Origin: JAUIBE01 sp035267185
GTDB lineage: Bacteria; Pseudomonadota; Gammaproteobacteria; Xanthomonadales; SZUA-36
Reading direction: 5' to 3'
NCBI GenBank assembly: GCA_035267185.1
Contig: DATFLY010000143.1
Coordinates: forward strand, 1-36,757
DNA length: 36,757 nt
In this document: piece after piece, positions 15,851 to 24,517 of the stretch
Layout of the letters: each line of letters starts with the position of its first letter
Position numbering within the stretch: the first letter of the stretch is position 1
The notes under the pieces: model-generated
What the model saw: the letters and a program-made list of their open reading frames with translations, nothing else
Told to the model about the DNA's origin: nothing
The model's database searches: none
Position numbers and translations under genes: made by a program

Positions 15851-16786
15851 TTAACGCCTTGGATTGCCAACCAGGATTCGAAGTTCTCTTCCCAGCACTT
15901 CTACCGGATCGTCGCTGGTTCTTAATACCATCCAGCCACACTGATGTTTCTGGAATAGGCGTTTGGGTGCTTCGGAATGCTCGATTCCCATCGTCTCAAA
16001 ACTGCGACGGTCGGACGCCCTGCCGATATCAAGAACCGATTTTTCCTGCCCGTCCGTGATGGGATAGCGCCCCTTCGGCAAATGTTCTTCCGCCTCATCC
16101 AGAACCTGGCATCCGATGATGTCATTGTGTTGGCGCAGCCGGGAAAGATGACGATTACAATCGTCGTCGAGCCCGAAAAAATCACTGATGATGATAACCA
16201 GGCTTCCGGGGCGTGCCGTGTGCCGCACCCGCTCAAGGACCATGGAAAGGGGTTCTGCCTCCGTGGCGGCTGAAGCGGCCGGACCACCTGCCGGATTGAG
16301 CCATTCAACCAGGCTCTGGATCATTCGCATGGCACCTCTTCGGCCACCTGCCGGGCGCAGTTCACGATGACGCCCGGGTGCGAAAAGGAATCCACCAACC
16401 CGATCACCGCGACGCACTGCCGCCCAGGAAATCACCGCGGCAAGCTCCCCGGCCGCCACTGACTTCAGTTTTTTCCTTGTGCCGAAAAAAAGGCTGGGTC
16501 CGGCATCCACTGCCACCAGCACCGGGCGCTCACGTTCCTCCTGGAAGACCTTGGTGTGGGCACGTCCGGTACGGGCCGTGACACGCCAGTCCATGTTACG
16601 AATGTCATCACCGGGCTGGTAGTTGCGAGATTCCAGGAAATCAACCCCGCGACCACGAAAACGCGAACGGTACGCGCCTGCAAGCGCCGAGGCGGCAGGC
16701 TGGCGCATGGGCAGCCGCAGAGACTGACACCTTGGTCTCAGGGCAATCAGTTCTCCGGCAGTCAGGTGTATTCCATCCCCTCTCAC
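15851..16786 (-). CDS. DUF58 domain protein
   Basis: 311 residues, predicted soluble. The DUF58 core is clear: GRGVDFLESRNYQPGDD, IRNMDWRVTARTGR and VFQEERERPVLVAVD, the last starting a vWA-like fold (DAGPSLFF). No membrane helix is evident, unlike some DUF58 proteins that have two. Starts with GTG at 16786, overlapping the moxR stop by 4 bp (GTGA). MoxR and DUF58 are nearly always adjacent and are thought to act together, the ATPase remodelling the DUF58/vWA partner; this is inferred from family context. Confidence 0.9.
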   Translation of the reverse strand: MRGDGIHLTAGELIALRPRCQSLRLPMRQPAASALAGAYRSRFRGRGVDFLESRNYQPGDDIRNMDWRVTARTGRAHTKVFQEERERPVLVAVDAGPSLFFGTRKKLKSVAAGELAAVISWAAVRRGDRVGGFLFAPGRHRELRPAGGRRGAMRMIQSLVEWLNPAGGPAASAATEAEPLSMVLERVRHTARPGSLVIIISDFFGLDDDCNRHLSRLRQHNDIIGCQVLDEAEEHLPKGRYPITDGQEKSVLDIGRASDRRSFETMGIEHSEAPKRLFQKHQCGWMVLRTSDDPVEVLGRELRILVGNPRR

Positions 16787-17832
16787 GGCACCGGAACCAG
16801 GTCTAGCAGGCGATCGACCAGGTCATCAACCGTGACCCCGTCGGCTTCGGCTTCGTATGAAAGCAGGACTCGGTGGCGAAGTACATCATGAATCATGGCG
16901 TGAATGTCATCAGGGGAGACGAAATCACGACCATCCAGCCACGCCCTTGCTCGGGAACAACGATCGATACCAATGGTGGCACGCGGGCTGGCACCGTAAC
17001 TCACGAGTCGCGCCAGTTCAGGATCCCAGCTTCCCGGCTCGCGGGTGGCCAGGACAAGTTGCACGATGTATTGCTCAAGCGCAGGCGCCATGTGCATATC
17101 GAGAACCGCTTCCTGGGCTTCGAATACCTGCGCCTGGGTCACCAGCACCGGTGCTTTTTCCTTGTGCGACAGTTCCTGCCGTGCCTGTCCACGGGCCAGT
17201 TCAAGAATGGCCTGTTCAGATTCCTCGTTAGGGTACCCAATCGAAACATGCATCAGGAACCGATCGAGCTGGGCTTCCGGAAGAGGATAAGTTCCCTCCT
17301 GCTCTATCGGATTCTGGGTGGCCATCACCAGGAACAGCTGCGGCAGTTGGTAGGTCACACGGCCAACGGTGACCTGATGTTCGCCCATCGCTTCGAGCAG
17401 TGCAGACTGAACCTTGGCCGGCGCCCTGTTCACCTCATCAGCAAGAATCAGGTTATGAAAAATCGGCCCCTGCTGGAATTCAAATGTGCCTTCCTGTGGC
17501 CGGTAAATTTCGGTGCCCGTCAGGTCAGCCGGCAGCAGGTCGGGGGTGAACTGGATGCGATGGAAATCACCTTCGATCCGGTCTGCGATGACCTTGATCG
17601 CAGTGGTCTTGGCCAGGCCGGGAGCGCCCTCTACAAGTAAATGCCCATTGCTCAATAAGGCGATGAGCAGTCGCTCCATCAGGTTCTGTTGGCCAATAAT
17701 CAGCGTGTTTGCTGCATCAGACAGGTTCAGGAATGCCTTGTGGGCACCTGAACTGCTGGCAGGCTCAGCGGCAGTTTCCGTCACTTCATGGATCGTTTCA
17801 TCATTCATATTTTCTGTTTCACTGCTTCTCAT
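16783..17832 (-). CDS. moxR: MoxR-type AAA+ ATPase
   Basis: A chaperone-like AAA+ ATPase, cytosolic, first gene of the Bat operon. Numbered from the ATG at 17832, Walker A GAPGLAKT lies at 69-76 and Walker B LILADE at 128-133, followed by VNRAPAKVQSALLEAM, the sensor 1 region ATQNPIEQEGTYPLPEAQ, and the arginine-finger region LDRFLMH. The C-terminal lid includes GASPRATIG. The start is unclear: the frame stays open to a TTG at 17862, with ATGs at 17832 and 17808, none with a strong ribosome site. The N-terminal 40 residues are acidic and low complexity, so the choice makes little functional difference. Upstream is a repeat-rich 0.5 kb that should hold the operon promoter. Confidence 0.93.
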   Translation of the reverse strand: MRSSETENMNDETIHEVTETAAEPASSSGAHKAFLNLSDAANTLIIGQQNLMERLLIALLSNGHLLVEGAPGLAKTTAIKVIADRIEGDFHRIQFTPDLLPADLTGTEIYRPQEGTFEFQQGPIFHNLILADEVNRAPAKVQSALLEAMGEHQVTVGRVTYQLPQLFLVMATQNPIEQEGTYPLPEAQLDRFLMHVSIGYPNEESEQAILELARGQARQELSHKEKAPVLVTQAQVFEAQEAVLDMHMAPALEQYIVQLVLATREPGSWDPELARLVSYGASPRATIGIDRCSRARAWLDGRDFVSPDDIHAMIHDVLRHRVLLSYEAEADGVTVDDLVDRLLDLVPVP

Positions 17833-17969
17833 AAGATGGCCCGGCGGATAATTATTTCCCAAAACGGCTCACTGTGCAGATATAAGGACGGTTTAAGCAG
17901 TCCCAAAGGTCACATATACGCTCAAAAGATAGTCAAAACCGCTGTGATGACAAAAGCGTTGGACAACAA

Positions 17970-18194
17970 ATTGCGGCTAACGTGTCCGAACAACAGCATC
18001 ACGTCTTTCCAATGAGTCCGCGGTCCCCCTGGGACTACCCTCACGACTTGGCGCTTGGTGGACAGGCGCATACAGGACATCCCTGTCCTGGATGCGCTAA
18101 TTCGGCTTCCCTGCCGAATTGTCCAGCCGCGCCTGCATCGCTCGGCGCTACCAATTAGACAGACGTCATGCTGTTCTTCGGGCACAACCGCAAT
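17970..18194 (+). repeat. Hairpin-rich dispersed element, copy 2
   Basis: Same architecture as the element at 1531-1738, in the opposite orientation. Imperfect terminal inverted repeats run 17982-18010 against 18157-18185 (about 24 of 29 pairs), and extend outward to ATTGCGG (17970-17976) and CCGCAAT (18188-18194). Interior in order: hairpin GTCCC-CCT-GGGAC (18023-18035), TACCCTCACG (18036-18045), hairpin GCGCAT-a-CAGGAC-ATCCCT-GTCCTG-g-ATGCGC (18066-18097), hairpin AATTCGGC-TTCCCT-GCCGAATT (18099-18120), and the conserved block with CGCTCGGCGCT (18133-18153). The terminal arms are unrelated in sequence to those of copy 1. Confidence 0.75.
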
Positions 18195-18248
18195 GCCCTA
18201 AAGACGTCACAAGATGTCCTGGCACAAGGAAGCGTCGGTTCCGAAGCA

Positions 18249-18291
18249 GGTACGACTTGCGTTTCTAATGCAAGAAGTGCCTGTTTCGTAC
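18249..18291. repeat. Nested inverted repeat
   Basis: GGTACGA at 18249-18255 pairs with TCGTACC ending near 18291, enclosing an inner pair CTTGC/GCAAG. Together with the neighbouring perfect hairpin it forms a second cluster of palindromes after priA. Confidence 0.5.
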
Positions 18292-18315
18292 CATCGCGGG
18301 TGCCAACGCGTAGCG

Positions 18316-18349
18316 CGAGTCTTTGAAAACCACGCTTTTCAAAGACTCG
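18316..18349. repeat. 14-bp perfect hairpin downstream of priA
   Basis: CGAGTCTTTGAAAA (18316-18329) and TTTTCAAAGACTCG (18336-18349) are exact reverse complements around a 6-nt loop. It lies about 37 bp past the priA stop but has no T-run on either strand, so it is not a standard intrinsic terminator; it could protect the 3' end of the priA mRNA. Confidence 0.6.
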
Positions 18350-18385
18350 ATGCAAGTGGGTAAGGGACGACCCATCTTGCTCCTT

Positions 18386-20566
18386 TTACAGCTCCTGGGG
18401 ATCGACATCCATCGCCCATCGAACTTTCCGGGCATCTGGTAATTTCCTGATTGCCGGCAACCAGGCGTCAAGCTGGCGATGCAGCGTCGCCCGCTTGTCA
18501 GCCGTGACAGCCAGGTACATCCTGATTCTGCCGCCACGCCGTTCCATCATGGCCGGTAAAGGCCCCAGCAATGACGAAGGCCCATCAGGAAAACACCTTG
18601 CTGCCGCATCCAGAAATTCAACAACCTCGGGTTTCTGATGGGCGTCCGCGCGCAGTAGCGCCATCTGGCTGAAGGGCGGAAGACCACTGGCACGCCGGTC
18701 GCTGAGCAGCCACTTGGAATACCCCGCATACCCTTCAGTGATCAGGAGTTGCAGGGCTTCATGCTCCGGATGAAGCGTCTGCAAAATCACGGTACCTGGT
18801 TTCTCTGCCCGTCCTGCACGACCGGCAACCTGCTCCAGGAGTTGTCCCATTCGTTCCAGGGCGCGATAGTCCGCGCTGTACAGCGCCTGGTCAACGCCAA
18901 CGACAATCACCAGGGTCACTTTTGGAAAATGATGTCCCTTTGCCAGCATTTGAGTACCGACCAGGATGCAGGGGTTGCCTTCTCGAACGCGCTCTATCTG
19001 CTCATCCAGCATGCCCTTTCGGCTGGTCTGGTCAAGGTCGAATCGCAGGACCGGGCAATCATCAAATCGCTTCTCGAGCATCTCCTCCAGTTGCTGGGTT
19101 CCGTGGCCAATTCCCTCCAGAGCATCCGCCCTGCAGTCCGGACAAAGATGCGGAACCCCGGTTTTCGATCCGCAATGATGACAACACAACACGGCAGCGC
19201 CGCGATGCCAGGTCATATGAGCGTCACAACGCTGGCAATCAGCCTGCCAGCCGCACTGCTCACACATCAGGACGGGCGCATACCCACGCCTGTTGAGGAA
19301 CACCATCACCTGCTCTCCGCGATCCAGCACGGTTTGCGCCGCCGCGAGTGCTGATTCTGTGATGCCTTGCTGCAAGGGTTGCTGTTTCAGATCGAGCAAA
19401 CGCCACTGCGGCATCGGCGCCCTGGTCGCACGCTTTCGCAAGCGGCTTATCCGGTAGCGCCCTTCGTCCGCATTCCGGATGGACTCCAGCGAGGGTGTGG
19501 CAGATCCGAGGACAATAGGCACGCCAAGCATGGCCGCCCGTTTCACAGCCACATCGCGGGCCGAGTACCGGAAGCCGTCCTGCTGCCGGAAGGAGGCATC
19601 GTGTTCTTCGTCAAGGATGATGATTCCCGGTCGGGGCATGGGGGTAAACAGGGCAGACCGGGTTCCGATCAGCAGTGGCGCGTGGCCGGTTCGCGTCTCA
19701 TTCCAGGCCCGAAGCCGCTGGCCTGCGCTCATTCGTGAATGAATCACCGCAGGTTCAAGCCCCAGGCGGCGACGGAAACGCTGCAACAGCTGGGGCGTTA
19801 ATCCTATTTCCGGCACCAGCACCATCGCCTGCTTGCCACCGCCCAGGACTTCTTCCAGCAGGCACATATAGATTTCAGTCTTCCCGCTGCCGGTCACTCC
19901 ATCGAGAAGGTGGCAGTGAAACCCTTGCTGCTCCGATCTGACGGATGTGACTGCCTGTTCCTGTTCATCGGTGAGCCTTGGACCCTCTGCTGGCGCCGCG
20001 CGAATCGGCGATGCGGCGCTTTCCTGGACCTGCTGCAATTCCAGCAACCGCTTAAGAGCTGGTCGCCATGTCCCGCCGGTTTCAGCAAGCTGTTCAGGGG
20101 TTTTTGCATCGTCAGCCAGTGCCTTCAGCAAAGCCAGCTGGACAGGGGCTGCACGAGAACCACCATCAAGTCGCTCAAGGCCGGCAGATGTTATGGAATA
20201 CTCAAGCAACGCAGGGGGTAATGAATTGCCAGGCTTGCGTAGTGAGGGTGGCAAAGCACTCAGAACCACCTCGCCTATTGCGTGTTTGTAGTAGCCAGAA
20301 CACCAGGTAAGCAGATCAAGCGTGACCTGATCCAGTAACGGCATGCCATCGTCCGGCAGTTTTATCACCCTGGAAAGCCGATCTTGGGGTACCGAACTGC
20401 TTTTTGCGTATGCGACCAGAATGCCGACCAGCGTTCGCTGACCAAACTTCACCAGCACCCTGGCGCCAGGTTCGCCATCCGCCCCATCTTCTGGTGGCAG
20501 ATAATCGAACAGGGTGGGTAACGGGACCGGGAGGGCAATTTTCCAGATGTTGGCCTTGGTCATCAC
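18386..20566 (-). CDS. priA: Primosomal replication restart helicase
   Basis: A 3'-5' DNA helicase that reloads DnaB at stalled forks. The 726-residue length equals that of the family. The N-terminal DNA-binding domain includes VLVKFGQRTLVGIL; Walker A is GVTGSGKT at 223-230, the Walker B box DEEH at 319-322, and helicase motif III lies in VLGSATPS. Eight zinc-binding cysteines sit at 435, 438, 444, 447, 462, 465, 475 and 478, all conserved. Motifs V and VI appear as ILVGTQMLAKGHHFP and QVAGRAGRA. It is divergent from mscL, sharing 127 bp of upstream DNA. Alternative start three bases downstream (second ATG of MM). Confidence 0.97.
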   Translation of the reverse strand: MMTKANIWKIALPVPLPTLFDYLPPEDGADGEPGARVLVKFGQRTLVGILVAYAKSSSVPQDRLSRVIKLPDDGMPLLDQVTLDLLTWCSGYYKHAIGEVVLSALPPSLRKPGNSLPPALLEYSITSAGLERLDGGSRAAPVQLALLKALADDAKTPEQLAETGGTWRPALKRLLELQQVQESAASPIRAAPAEGPRLTDEQEQAVTSVRSEQQGFHCHLLDGVTGSGKTEIYMCLLEEVLGGGKQAMVLVPEIGLTPQLLQRFRRRLGLEPAVIHSRMSAGQRLRAWNETRTGHAPLLIGTRSALFTPMPRPGIIILDEEHDASFRQQDGFRYSARDVAVKRAAMLGVPIVLGSATPSLESIRNADEGRYRISRLRKRATRAPMPQWRLLDLKQQPLQQGITESALAAAQTVLDRGEQVMVFLNRRGYAPVLMCEQCGWQADCQRCDAHMTWHRGAAVLCCHHCGSKTGVPHLCPDCRADALEGIGHGTQQLEEMLEKRFDDCPVLRFDLDQTSRKGMLDEQIERVREGNPCILVGTQMLAKGHHFPKVTLVIVVGVDQALYSADYRALERMGQLLEQVAGRAGRAEKPGTVILQTLHPEHEALQLLITEGYAGYSKWLLSDRRASGLPPFSQMALLRADAHQKPEVVEFLDAAARCFPDGPSSLLGPLPAMMERRGGRIRMYLAVTADKRATLHRQLDAWLPAIRKLPDARKVRWAMDVDPQEL

Positions 20567-20607
20567 CGACGAATTCTACCAAGTGCTTCACCCGATTTTT
20601 CTGGCGA

Positions 20608-20635
20608 TTGACGCAACACGTCAAATTTTTACATT
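20608..20635 (+). promoter_or_regulatory. Possible mscL promoter
   Basis: TTGACG (20608-20613) and TACATT (20630-20635) are 16 bp apart, about 58 bp before the mscL start. The -10 is only moderate. Confidence 0.35.
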
Positions 20636-20693
20636 AATATTGCTACTGCAATGCAAAGTTGCAGAACGATTCAGCCAACCAGGAGAATAAATT

Positions 20694-21098
20694 ATGAGCA
20701 TGATGAGCGAATTTCGCGATTTCGCGATGCGCGGAAACGTTGTGGACATGGCAGTCGGTATTGTCATCGGCGGAGCCTTTGGAAAAATCGTTTCCTCTTT
20801 TGTAAACGACATATTGATGCCCCCGCTGGGCATGGCCATCGGTGGCGTCGATTTTTCCCAGCTTTCAATGGTCCTCAAGCAAGCTGCCGGTGAAGCAGAA
20901 GCGGTCACCCTTAATTACGGAAGCTTCATCCAGACCGTCGTTGACTTTGTCATTATCGCTTTTGCCATCTTCATGGTCATCAAGGCAATGAATTCCATGA
21001 AAAAGAAGGAAGAAGAAAAACCAGCTGAGCCACCTAAACCCACAGCAGAAGAGAACCTGCTTTCCGAAATCAGGGACCTGTTAAAAGACCGGGCATAG
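20694..21098 (+). CDS. mscL: Large-conductance mechanosensitive channel
   Basis: A homopentameric inner-membrane channel that opens under high membrane tension to release solutes on hypo-osmotic shock. At 134 residues it is the usual length. The N-terminal amphipathic helix and first membrane segment read EFRDFAMRGNVVDMAVGIVIGGAFGKIV, shown here only as family identity; the periplasmic loop follows DILMPPLG, the second helix is VVDFVIIAFAIFMVIKAMN, and the cytoplasmic bundle ends ENLLSEIRDLLKDRA. The start ATG at 20694 follows AGGAG at good spacing; two more in-frame ATGs (MSMMS) are close by. Ends just before a bidirectional terminator. Confidence 0.97.
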   Translation: MSMMSEFRDFAMRGNVVDMAVGIVIGGAFGKIVSSFVNDILMPPLGMAIGGVDFSQLSMVLKQAAGEAEAVTLNYGSFIQTVVDFVIIAFAIFMVIKAMNSMKKKEEEKPAEPPKPTAEENLLSEIRDLLKDRA

Positions 21099-21103
21099 AT
21101 TCC

Positions 21104-21145
21104 AAAAAAAAACGCCGGCCGGATTCCCGGTCGGCGTTTGTTATT
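21104..21145. terminator. Bidirectional terminator between mscL and prc
   Basis: AACGCCGGCCGG (21111-21122) and CCGGTCGGCGTT (21127-21138) form a 12-bp stem with a 4-nt loop. The seven preceding A residues, plus two inside the stem, give a long U-run on the minus strand, so it is strongest for prc; the plus side has a weaker TTTGTTATTT. Confidence 0.85.
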
Positions 21146-21155
21146 TCCGGAAAAA

Positions 21156-23375
21156 TCAGTTTAAAGTTTCGGAACTGTTTTCCTCGTGATCAAGCTGGCT
21201 GAAAGCCGACGCCAGACCTTCCATGTCCTGGTGGAAACCTGCCATATCCGCAGCAATGCGGGCAGCTTCCCGTAACAGAAGATCGGGACCCTGTTCTTCT
21301 TCCTCTTCCTCGACCACTACATCTCCGTCTTCGTCAGCATCTTCGAGTGTCGTCGCAGCAAGAATATCCTCATCGCTGATCAACGGATCGCCATCGCCAT
21401 CGCGCTCCTTGCGCTTGGCTTCATCGCGCTCAATCTGGGCGCGCCGCTCTGCTTCTAGCAGCGTCACAGATACTTCTTCCGACTGCTCGTTGTATTCCTC
21501 GATGTCACTCAGAAGCCAGTTAAATTCCTGGTTCGTGCTCATCCGGGTCTGGTAGAGGTTATCGGTCACCGCAACCAGGTTAGCCAGGTCGCCTTCAGGA
21601 TCGAAGCGCGCCGGATCAATGCTGGTCCAGGGAAGCGCACCATCCAGCGCACTCTCACCATAATCATCTGAATTGCCCACTGAAGGGAATCGAATATCGG
21701 GAACCACGCCCTTATTCTGGGTGGAACCACCCTTGACCCGGAAAAACTGGGCCATGGTGAGTTTCAATTGCCCAAGCGAGGGCTCATCAGAATTTGGCGC
21801 GTAATCATCAAGATCAAGAAGACTCTGAACTGTTCCTTTTCCAAAAGTTGGCTCACCCACCAGCACGCCACGACCGTAGTCCTGGATTGCGGCAGCAAAA
21901 ATTTCAGAAGCTGATGCGCTGTAACGATTGACCAGGACGACCAATGGTCCATCCCAGGCCATGCCCGGATCCACGTCTTCTTCAACCGAAATTCGGCCAT
22001 TGGAATGGCGTACCTGCACCACCGGCCCCCGATTGATGAACAGGCCAGTGAGTGTCGTCGCTTCCAGCAATGAACCACCGCCATTGTTGCGCAGGTCCAT
22101 GACAATGGCTTCAGCACCCTGCTCTTCCAGCTCGCCAATCAGGCGACGCACGTCGCGCGTGCTGGATCGGTAATCTGGCTTGTTTTGTGCGCGACCATTG
22201 AAGTCCAGGTAGAACACGGGAAGGTCGATCACGCCAACCTTGACCATGCGTTCAATGCCATCGTCACCCACAACCGGCGCTTCGATCAGCTCGCTCTGTG
22301 CTGCCTGCTCTTCAAGCTTTACCTCATCCCGTACGATATCGATCATGGTCGGCGGATCACCGGCACTGGCCGCCTCAGGCAGCACCTGCAGGCGAACAAC
22401 TGTGTGCTTTGGCCCTCGAATCATGTCGACGACGTCATCCACACGCCAGCCAATCACATCCACAATCTTGCCATCCTGACCCTGCCCGACACCGGATATC
22501 CGGTCACCAGCCTTGAGCCGGCCATCTTTTGAGGCAGGACCGCCCGGAACAACCCGGGAGATGGTTGTGTATTCACTCTCACGGCCCAGGAGGGCACCAA
22601 TGCCTTCAAGCGAAAGACTCATCGAAATTTCGAAATTCTCTGAACTTCGCGGCGAAAGGTACGCAGTGTGCGGTTCAATGGACTGCGCGAATGCATTCAT
22701 GAAGAACTGGAAGACATCCTCGTTATTGAGCTCAGCAATCCGACGATCAAGATTGTCATATCGCTCGAGAAGCGTTTCAACGATCGCTTCCTCTTCCTTG
22801 TCTGTCAGCTTCAGTCGCAGGAAATCGTTTTTCACGCGTCGACGCCATATTTCATCCAGCTCGACAGAATTTGCAGCCCACTCGGCGTCCTCGCGATTAA
22901 AGTAATACTCTTCTTCGATTTCGAAATCGAAGGGCTCCTGAACCCGCTTGCGAGCATATGCGACTCGTTGCCGAACCCGATCACGATAGACATTAAAAAT
23001 GTCATATGCCGGCAGCAGATCGGAGTGTCTCAGTGCATCATCGAGGCTTTCCTGATACCGGGTGAATGTCTGGATGTCCGAGGCAAGGAAATAGCTGCGA
23101 TTCGGGTCAAGCAGCTCCAGGTAGCGATCAAAAATGATCTCGGAAAGCTCATCGTCAAGGCGCGTGTCCTTGTAGTGATAATTGGTCAGGAACTTGGTTG
23201 CCAGGTTGCTGGCAAACCGCTGCTCCATGGTCGGTTTGAGCAGGACCTCGGTTGATTCGTCCCCTGCGGGCTTTTGAAGCGCCCATGCAGCAGATGCAAC
23301 GAGTACGACCGAGAGTGTCACAAAGACACTGACGAGGCTTCTTTGGAGCAGTAATTTCTTCATATTATTGATCAT
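21156..23375 (-). CDS. prc: Carboxy-terminal processing protease (tail-specific protease)
   Basis: A periplasmic serine-lysine protease that cleaves proteins from their C-termini, with roles in tmRNA-tagged periplasmic proteins and wall-enzyme turnover. 739 residues with an N-terminal signal (to about residue 33). The PDZ domain lies near 255-335 (EGIGALLGRE and GRLKAGDRISGVG). The catalytic dyad is S488 in NRYSASASEIF and K513 in FGKGTVQ, spaced 25 apart as in E. coli Prc. Substrate-binding MDLRNNGGGS precedes it. The C-terminal region is unusually acidic, with a long Glu/Asp run near 690-710. ATG at 23375 has GAAGG at good distance. It ends in the terminator shared with mscL. Confidence 0.96.
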   Translation of the reverse strand: MINNMKKLLLQRSLVSVFVTLSVVLVASAAWALQKPAGDESTEVLLKPTMEQRFASNLATKFLTNYHYKDTRLDDELSEIIFDRYLELLDPNRSYFLASDIQTFTRYQESLDDALRHSDLLPAYDIFNVYRDRVRQRVAYARKRVQEPFDFEIEEEYYFNREDAEWAANSVELDEIWRRRVKNDFLRLKLTDKEEEAIVETLLERYDNLDRRIAELNNEDVFQFFMNAFAQSIEPHTAYLSPRSSENFEISMSLSLEGIGALLGRESEYTTISRVVPGGPASKDGRLKAGDRISGVGQGQDGKIVDVIGWRVDDVVDMIRGPKHTVVRLQVLPEAASAGDPPTMIDIVRDEVKLEEQAAQSELIEAPVVGDDGIERMVKVGVIDLPVFYLDFNGRAQNKPDYRSSTRDVRRLIGELEEQGAEAIVMDLRNNGGGSLLEATTLTGLFINRGPVVQVRHSNGRISVEEDVDPGMAWDGPLVVLVNRYSASASEIFAAAIQDYGRGVLVGEPTFGKGTVQSLLDLDDYAPNSDEPSLGQLKLTMAQFFRVKGGSTQNKGVVPDIRFPSVGNSDDYGESALDGALPWTSIDPARFDPEGDLANLVAVTDNLYQTRMSTNQEFNWLLSDIEEYNEQSEEVSVTLLEAERRAQIERDEAKRKERDGDGDPLISDEDILAATTLEDADEDGDVVVEEEEEEQGPDLLLREAARIAADMAGFHQDMEGLASAFSQLDHEENSSETLN

Positions 23376-23520
23376 GCACTTACCTTCGAATCAAACTTAT
23401 GCCTTTAAATGACAACAAAATCAATCTCTGGTTGCGTTTTATGCAACTCCAACGGTCCAAACGCAAGGACCAAAGGTCATGGCGAAGCATTTACAGCGTT
23501 CAAATGACACAGATCCACGT

Positions 23521-24504
23521 TCAAACGCCTAACTCCACCAGGCCCGATTCATGAGCCAAACGGTCAGCATGATAGGACGATCTCACCAGGGGGCCTGAGG
23601 CCACATGAGTAAACCCTTTTTCGTACGCCAGTTCACCCAGATTATCAAACTCTTCAGGTGACCAGTATTTCATTACCGGATGATGGTGTGCGGTCGGCTG
23701 CAAATACTGACCCATAGTGACCAGGTCGACATCATGTGCACGCAGATCATCAAGCACCACTTCAACCTGCTCACGGGTTTCCCCCAGCCCCAGCATGATT
23801 CCGGATTTGGTGGGGACCCCGGGATGCTGTTGCTTGAATTTTTGCAGGAGCGTCAGCGACCACTGGTAATCAGCGCCCGGACGGACATTGCGGTACAGCG
23901 GCTCGACCGTTTCCAGGTTGTGATTGAATACATCGGGTGGTGATTTCGCCATTATTTCAAGGGCTCTTTCCAGCTTGCCCTTGCCACGAAAATCCGGCAC
24001 CAGGATTTCCACGCGAATATCCGGGTTGAGTGAACGAACCTCGTCAATGCATCTGGCAAAGTGTTCAGCGCCACCATCTCGCAGGTCATCGCGATCGACC
24101 GATGTGATCACGACGTAGCGCAATTTCATGTCTCGGATGGACTCCGCCAACTGGCGTGGCTCGTCTTCATCGGGTGGTAACGGGCGACCATGCGCCACAT
24201 CACAAAATGAACAACGGCGAGTGCACACTTCGCCAAGAATCATGAAAGTGGCTGTTCCACCAGAAAAACATTCGTGAATATTCGGACAACTGGCCTCTTC
24301 ACAGACCGTGACCAGTTTGCGCTGACGAAGCCGGGACTTGAGATCAGCAACGGCATTGCCCGCAGGCAAACGCACGCGAATCCACGGCGGTTTACGCAAC
24401 ACCGGAGTATCGGCATCGAACTGCGCCGTGTTGCGCGAAATCTTGTCCGCACCGGTTTCCCGGGCGCCGCGGACCTTGATGGGAATTGACTGCTGTTCGC
24501 TCAA
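23521..24504 (-). CDS. lipA: Lipoyl synthase
   Basis: A radical SAM enzyme inserting two sulfurs into octanoyl groups on E2 subunits and GcvH, making lipoyl cofactors. About 327 residues, matching the family (321 in E. coli). The auxiliary cluster motif is CEEASCPNIHEC (CX4CX5C), the radical SAM motif CTRRCSFC (CX3CX2C), and the C-terminal RSSYHAD supplies the conserved serine that ligates the auxiliary cluster. The frame is open upstream into lipB, but a TTG at 24504 has AAGGA nine bases before it and gives the usual N-terminus, so that start is chosen. Last gene of the wall/lipoate cluster on this strand. Confidence 0.96.
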   Translation of the reverse strand: MSEQQSIPIKVRGARETGADKISRNTAQFDADTPVLRKPPWIRVRLPAGNAVADLKSRLRQRKLVTVCEEASCPNIHECFSGGTATFMILGEVCTRRCSFCDVAHGRPLPPDEDEPRQLAESIRDMKLRYVVITSVDRDDLRDGGAEHFARCIDEVRSLNPDIRVEILVPDFRGKGKLERALEIMAKSPPDVFNHNLETVEPLYRNVRPGADYQWSLTLLQKFKQQHPGVPTKSGIMLGLGETREQVEVVLDDLRAHDVDLVTMGQYLQPTAHHHPVMKYWSPEEFDNLGELAYEKGFTHVASGPLVRSSYHADRLAHESGLVELGV

Positions 24505-24517
24505 ATCAAAATTTTCC

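Larger units (their letters stand above)
17863..18385. other. Repeat-rich intergenic region between priA and moxR
   Basis: About 520 bp with no credible protein gene. It consists mostly of the second hairpin-rich element (17970-18194) and further inverted repeats (18249-18349). The moxR promoter should lie between about 17863 and 17970, but I see no clean -35/-10 pair. Confidence 0.6.

Noticed and set aside
16873..17640. 255-codon plus-strand ORF opposite moxR
   Set aside because: Fully antisense to a well-conserved AAA+ gene with all motifs; composition is that of a shadow frame.
18317..18348. Rho-independent terminator of priA
   Set aside because: The stem is perfect, but there is no T-run after it on either strand.
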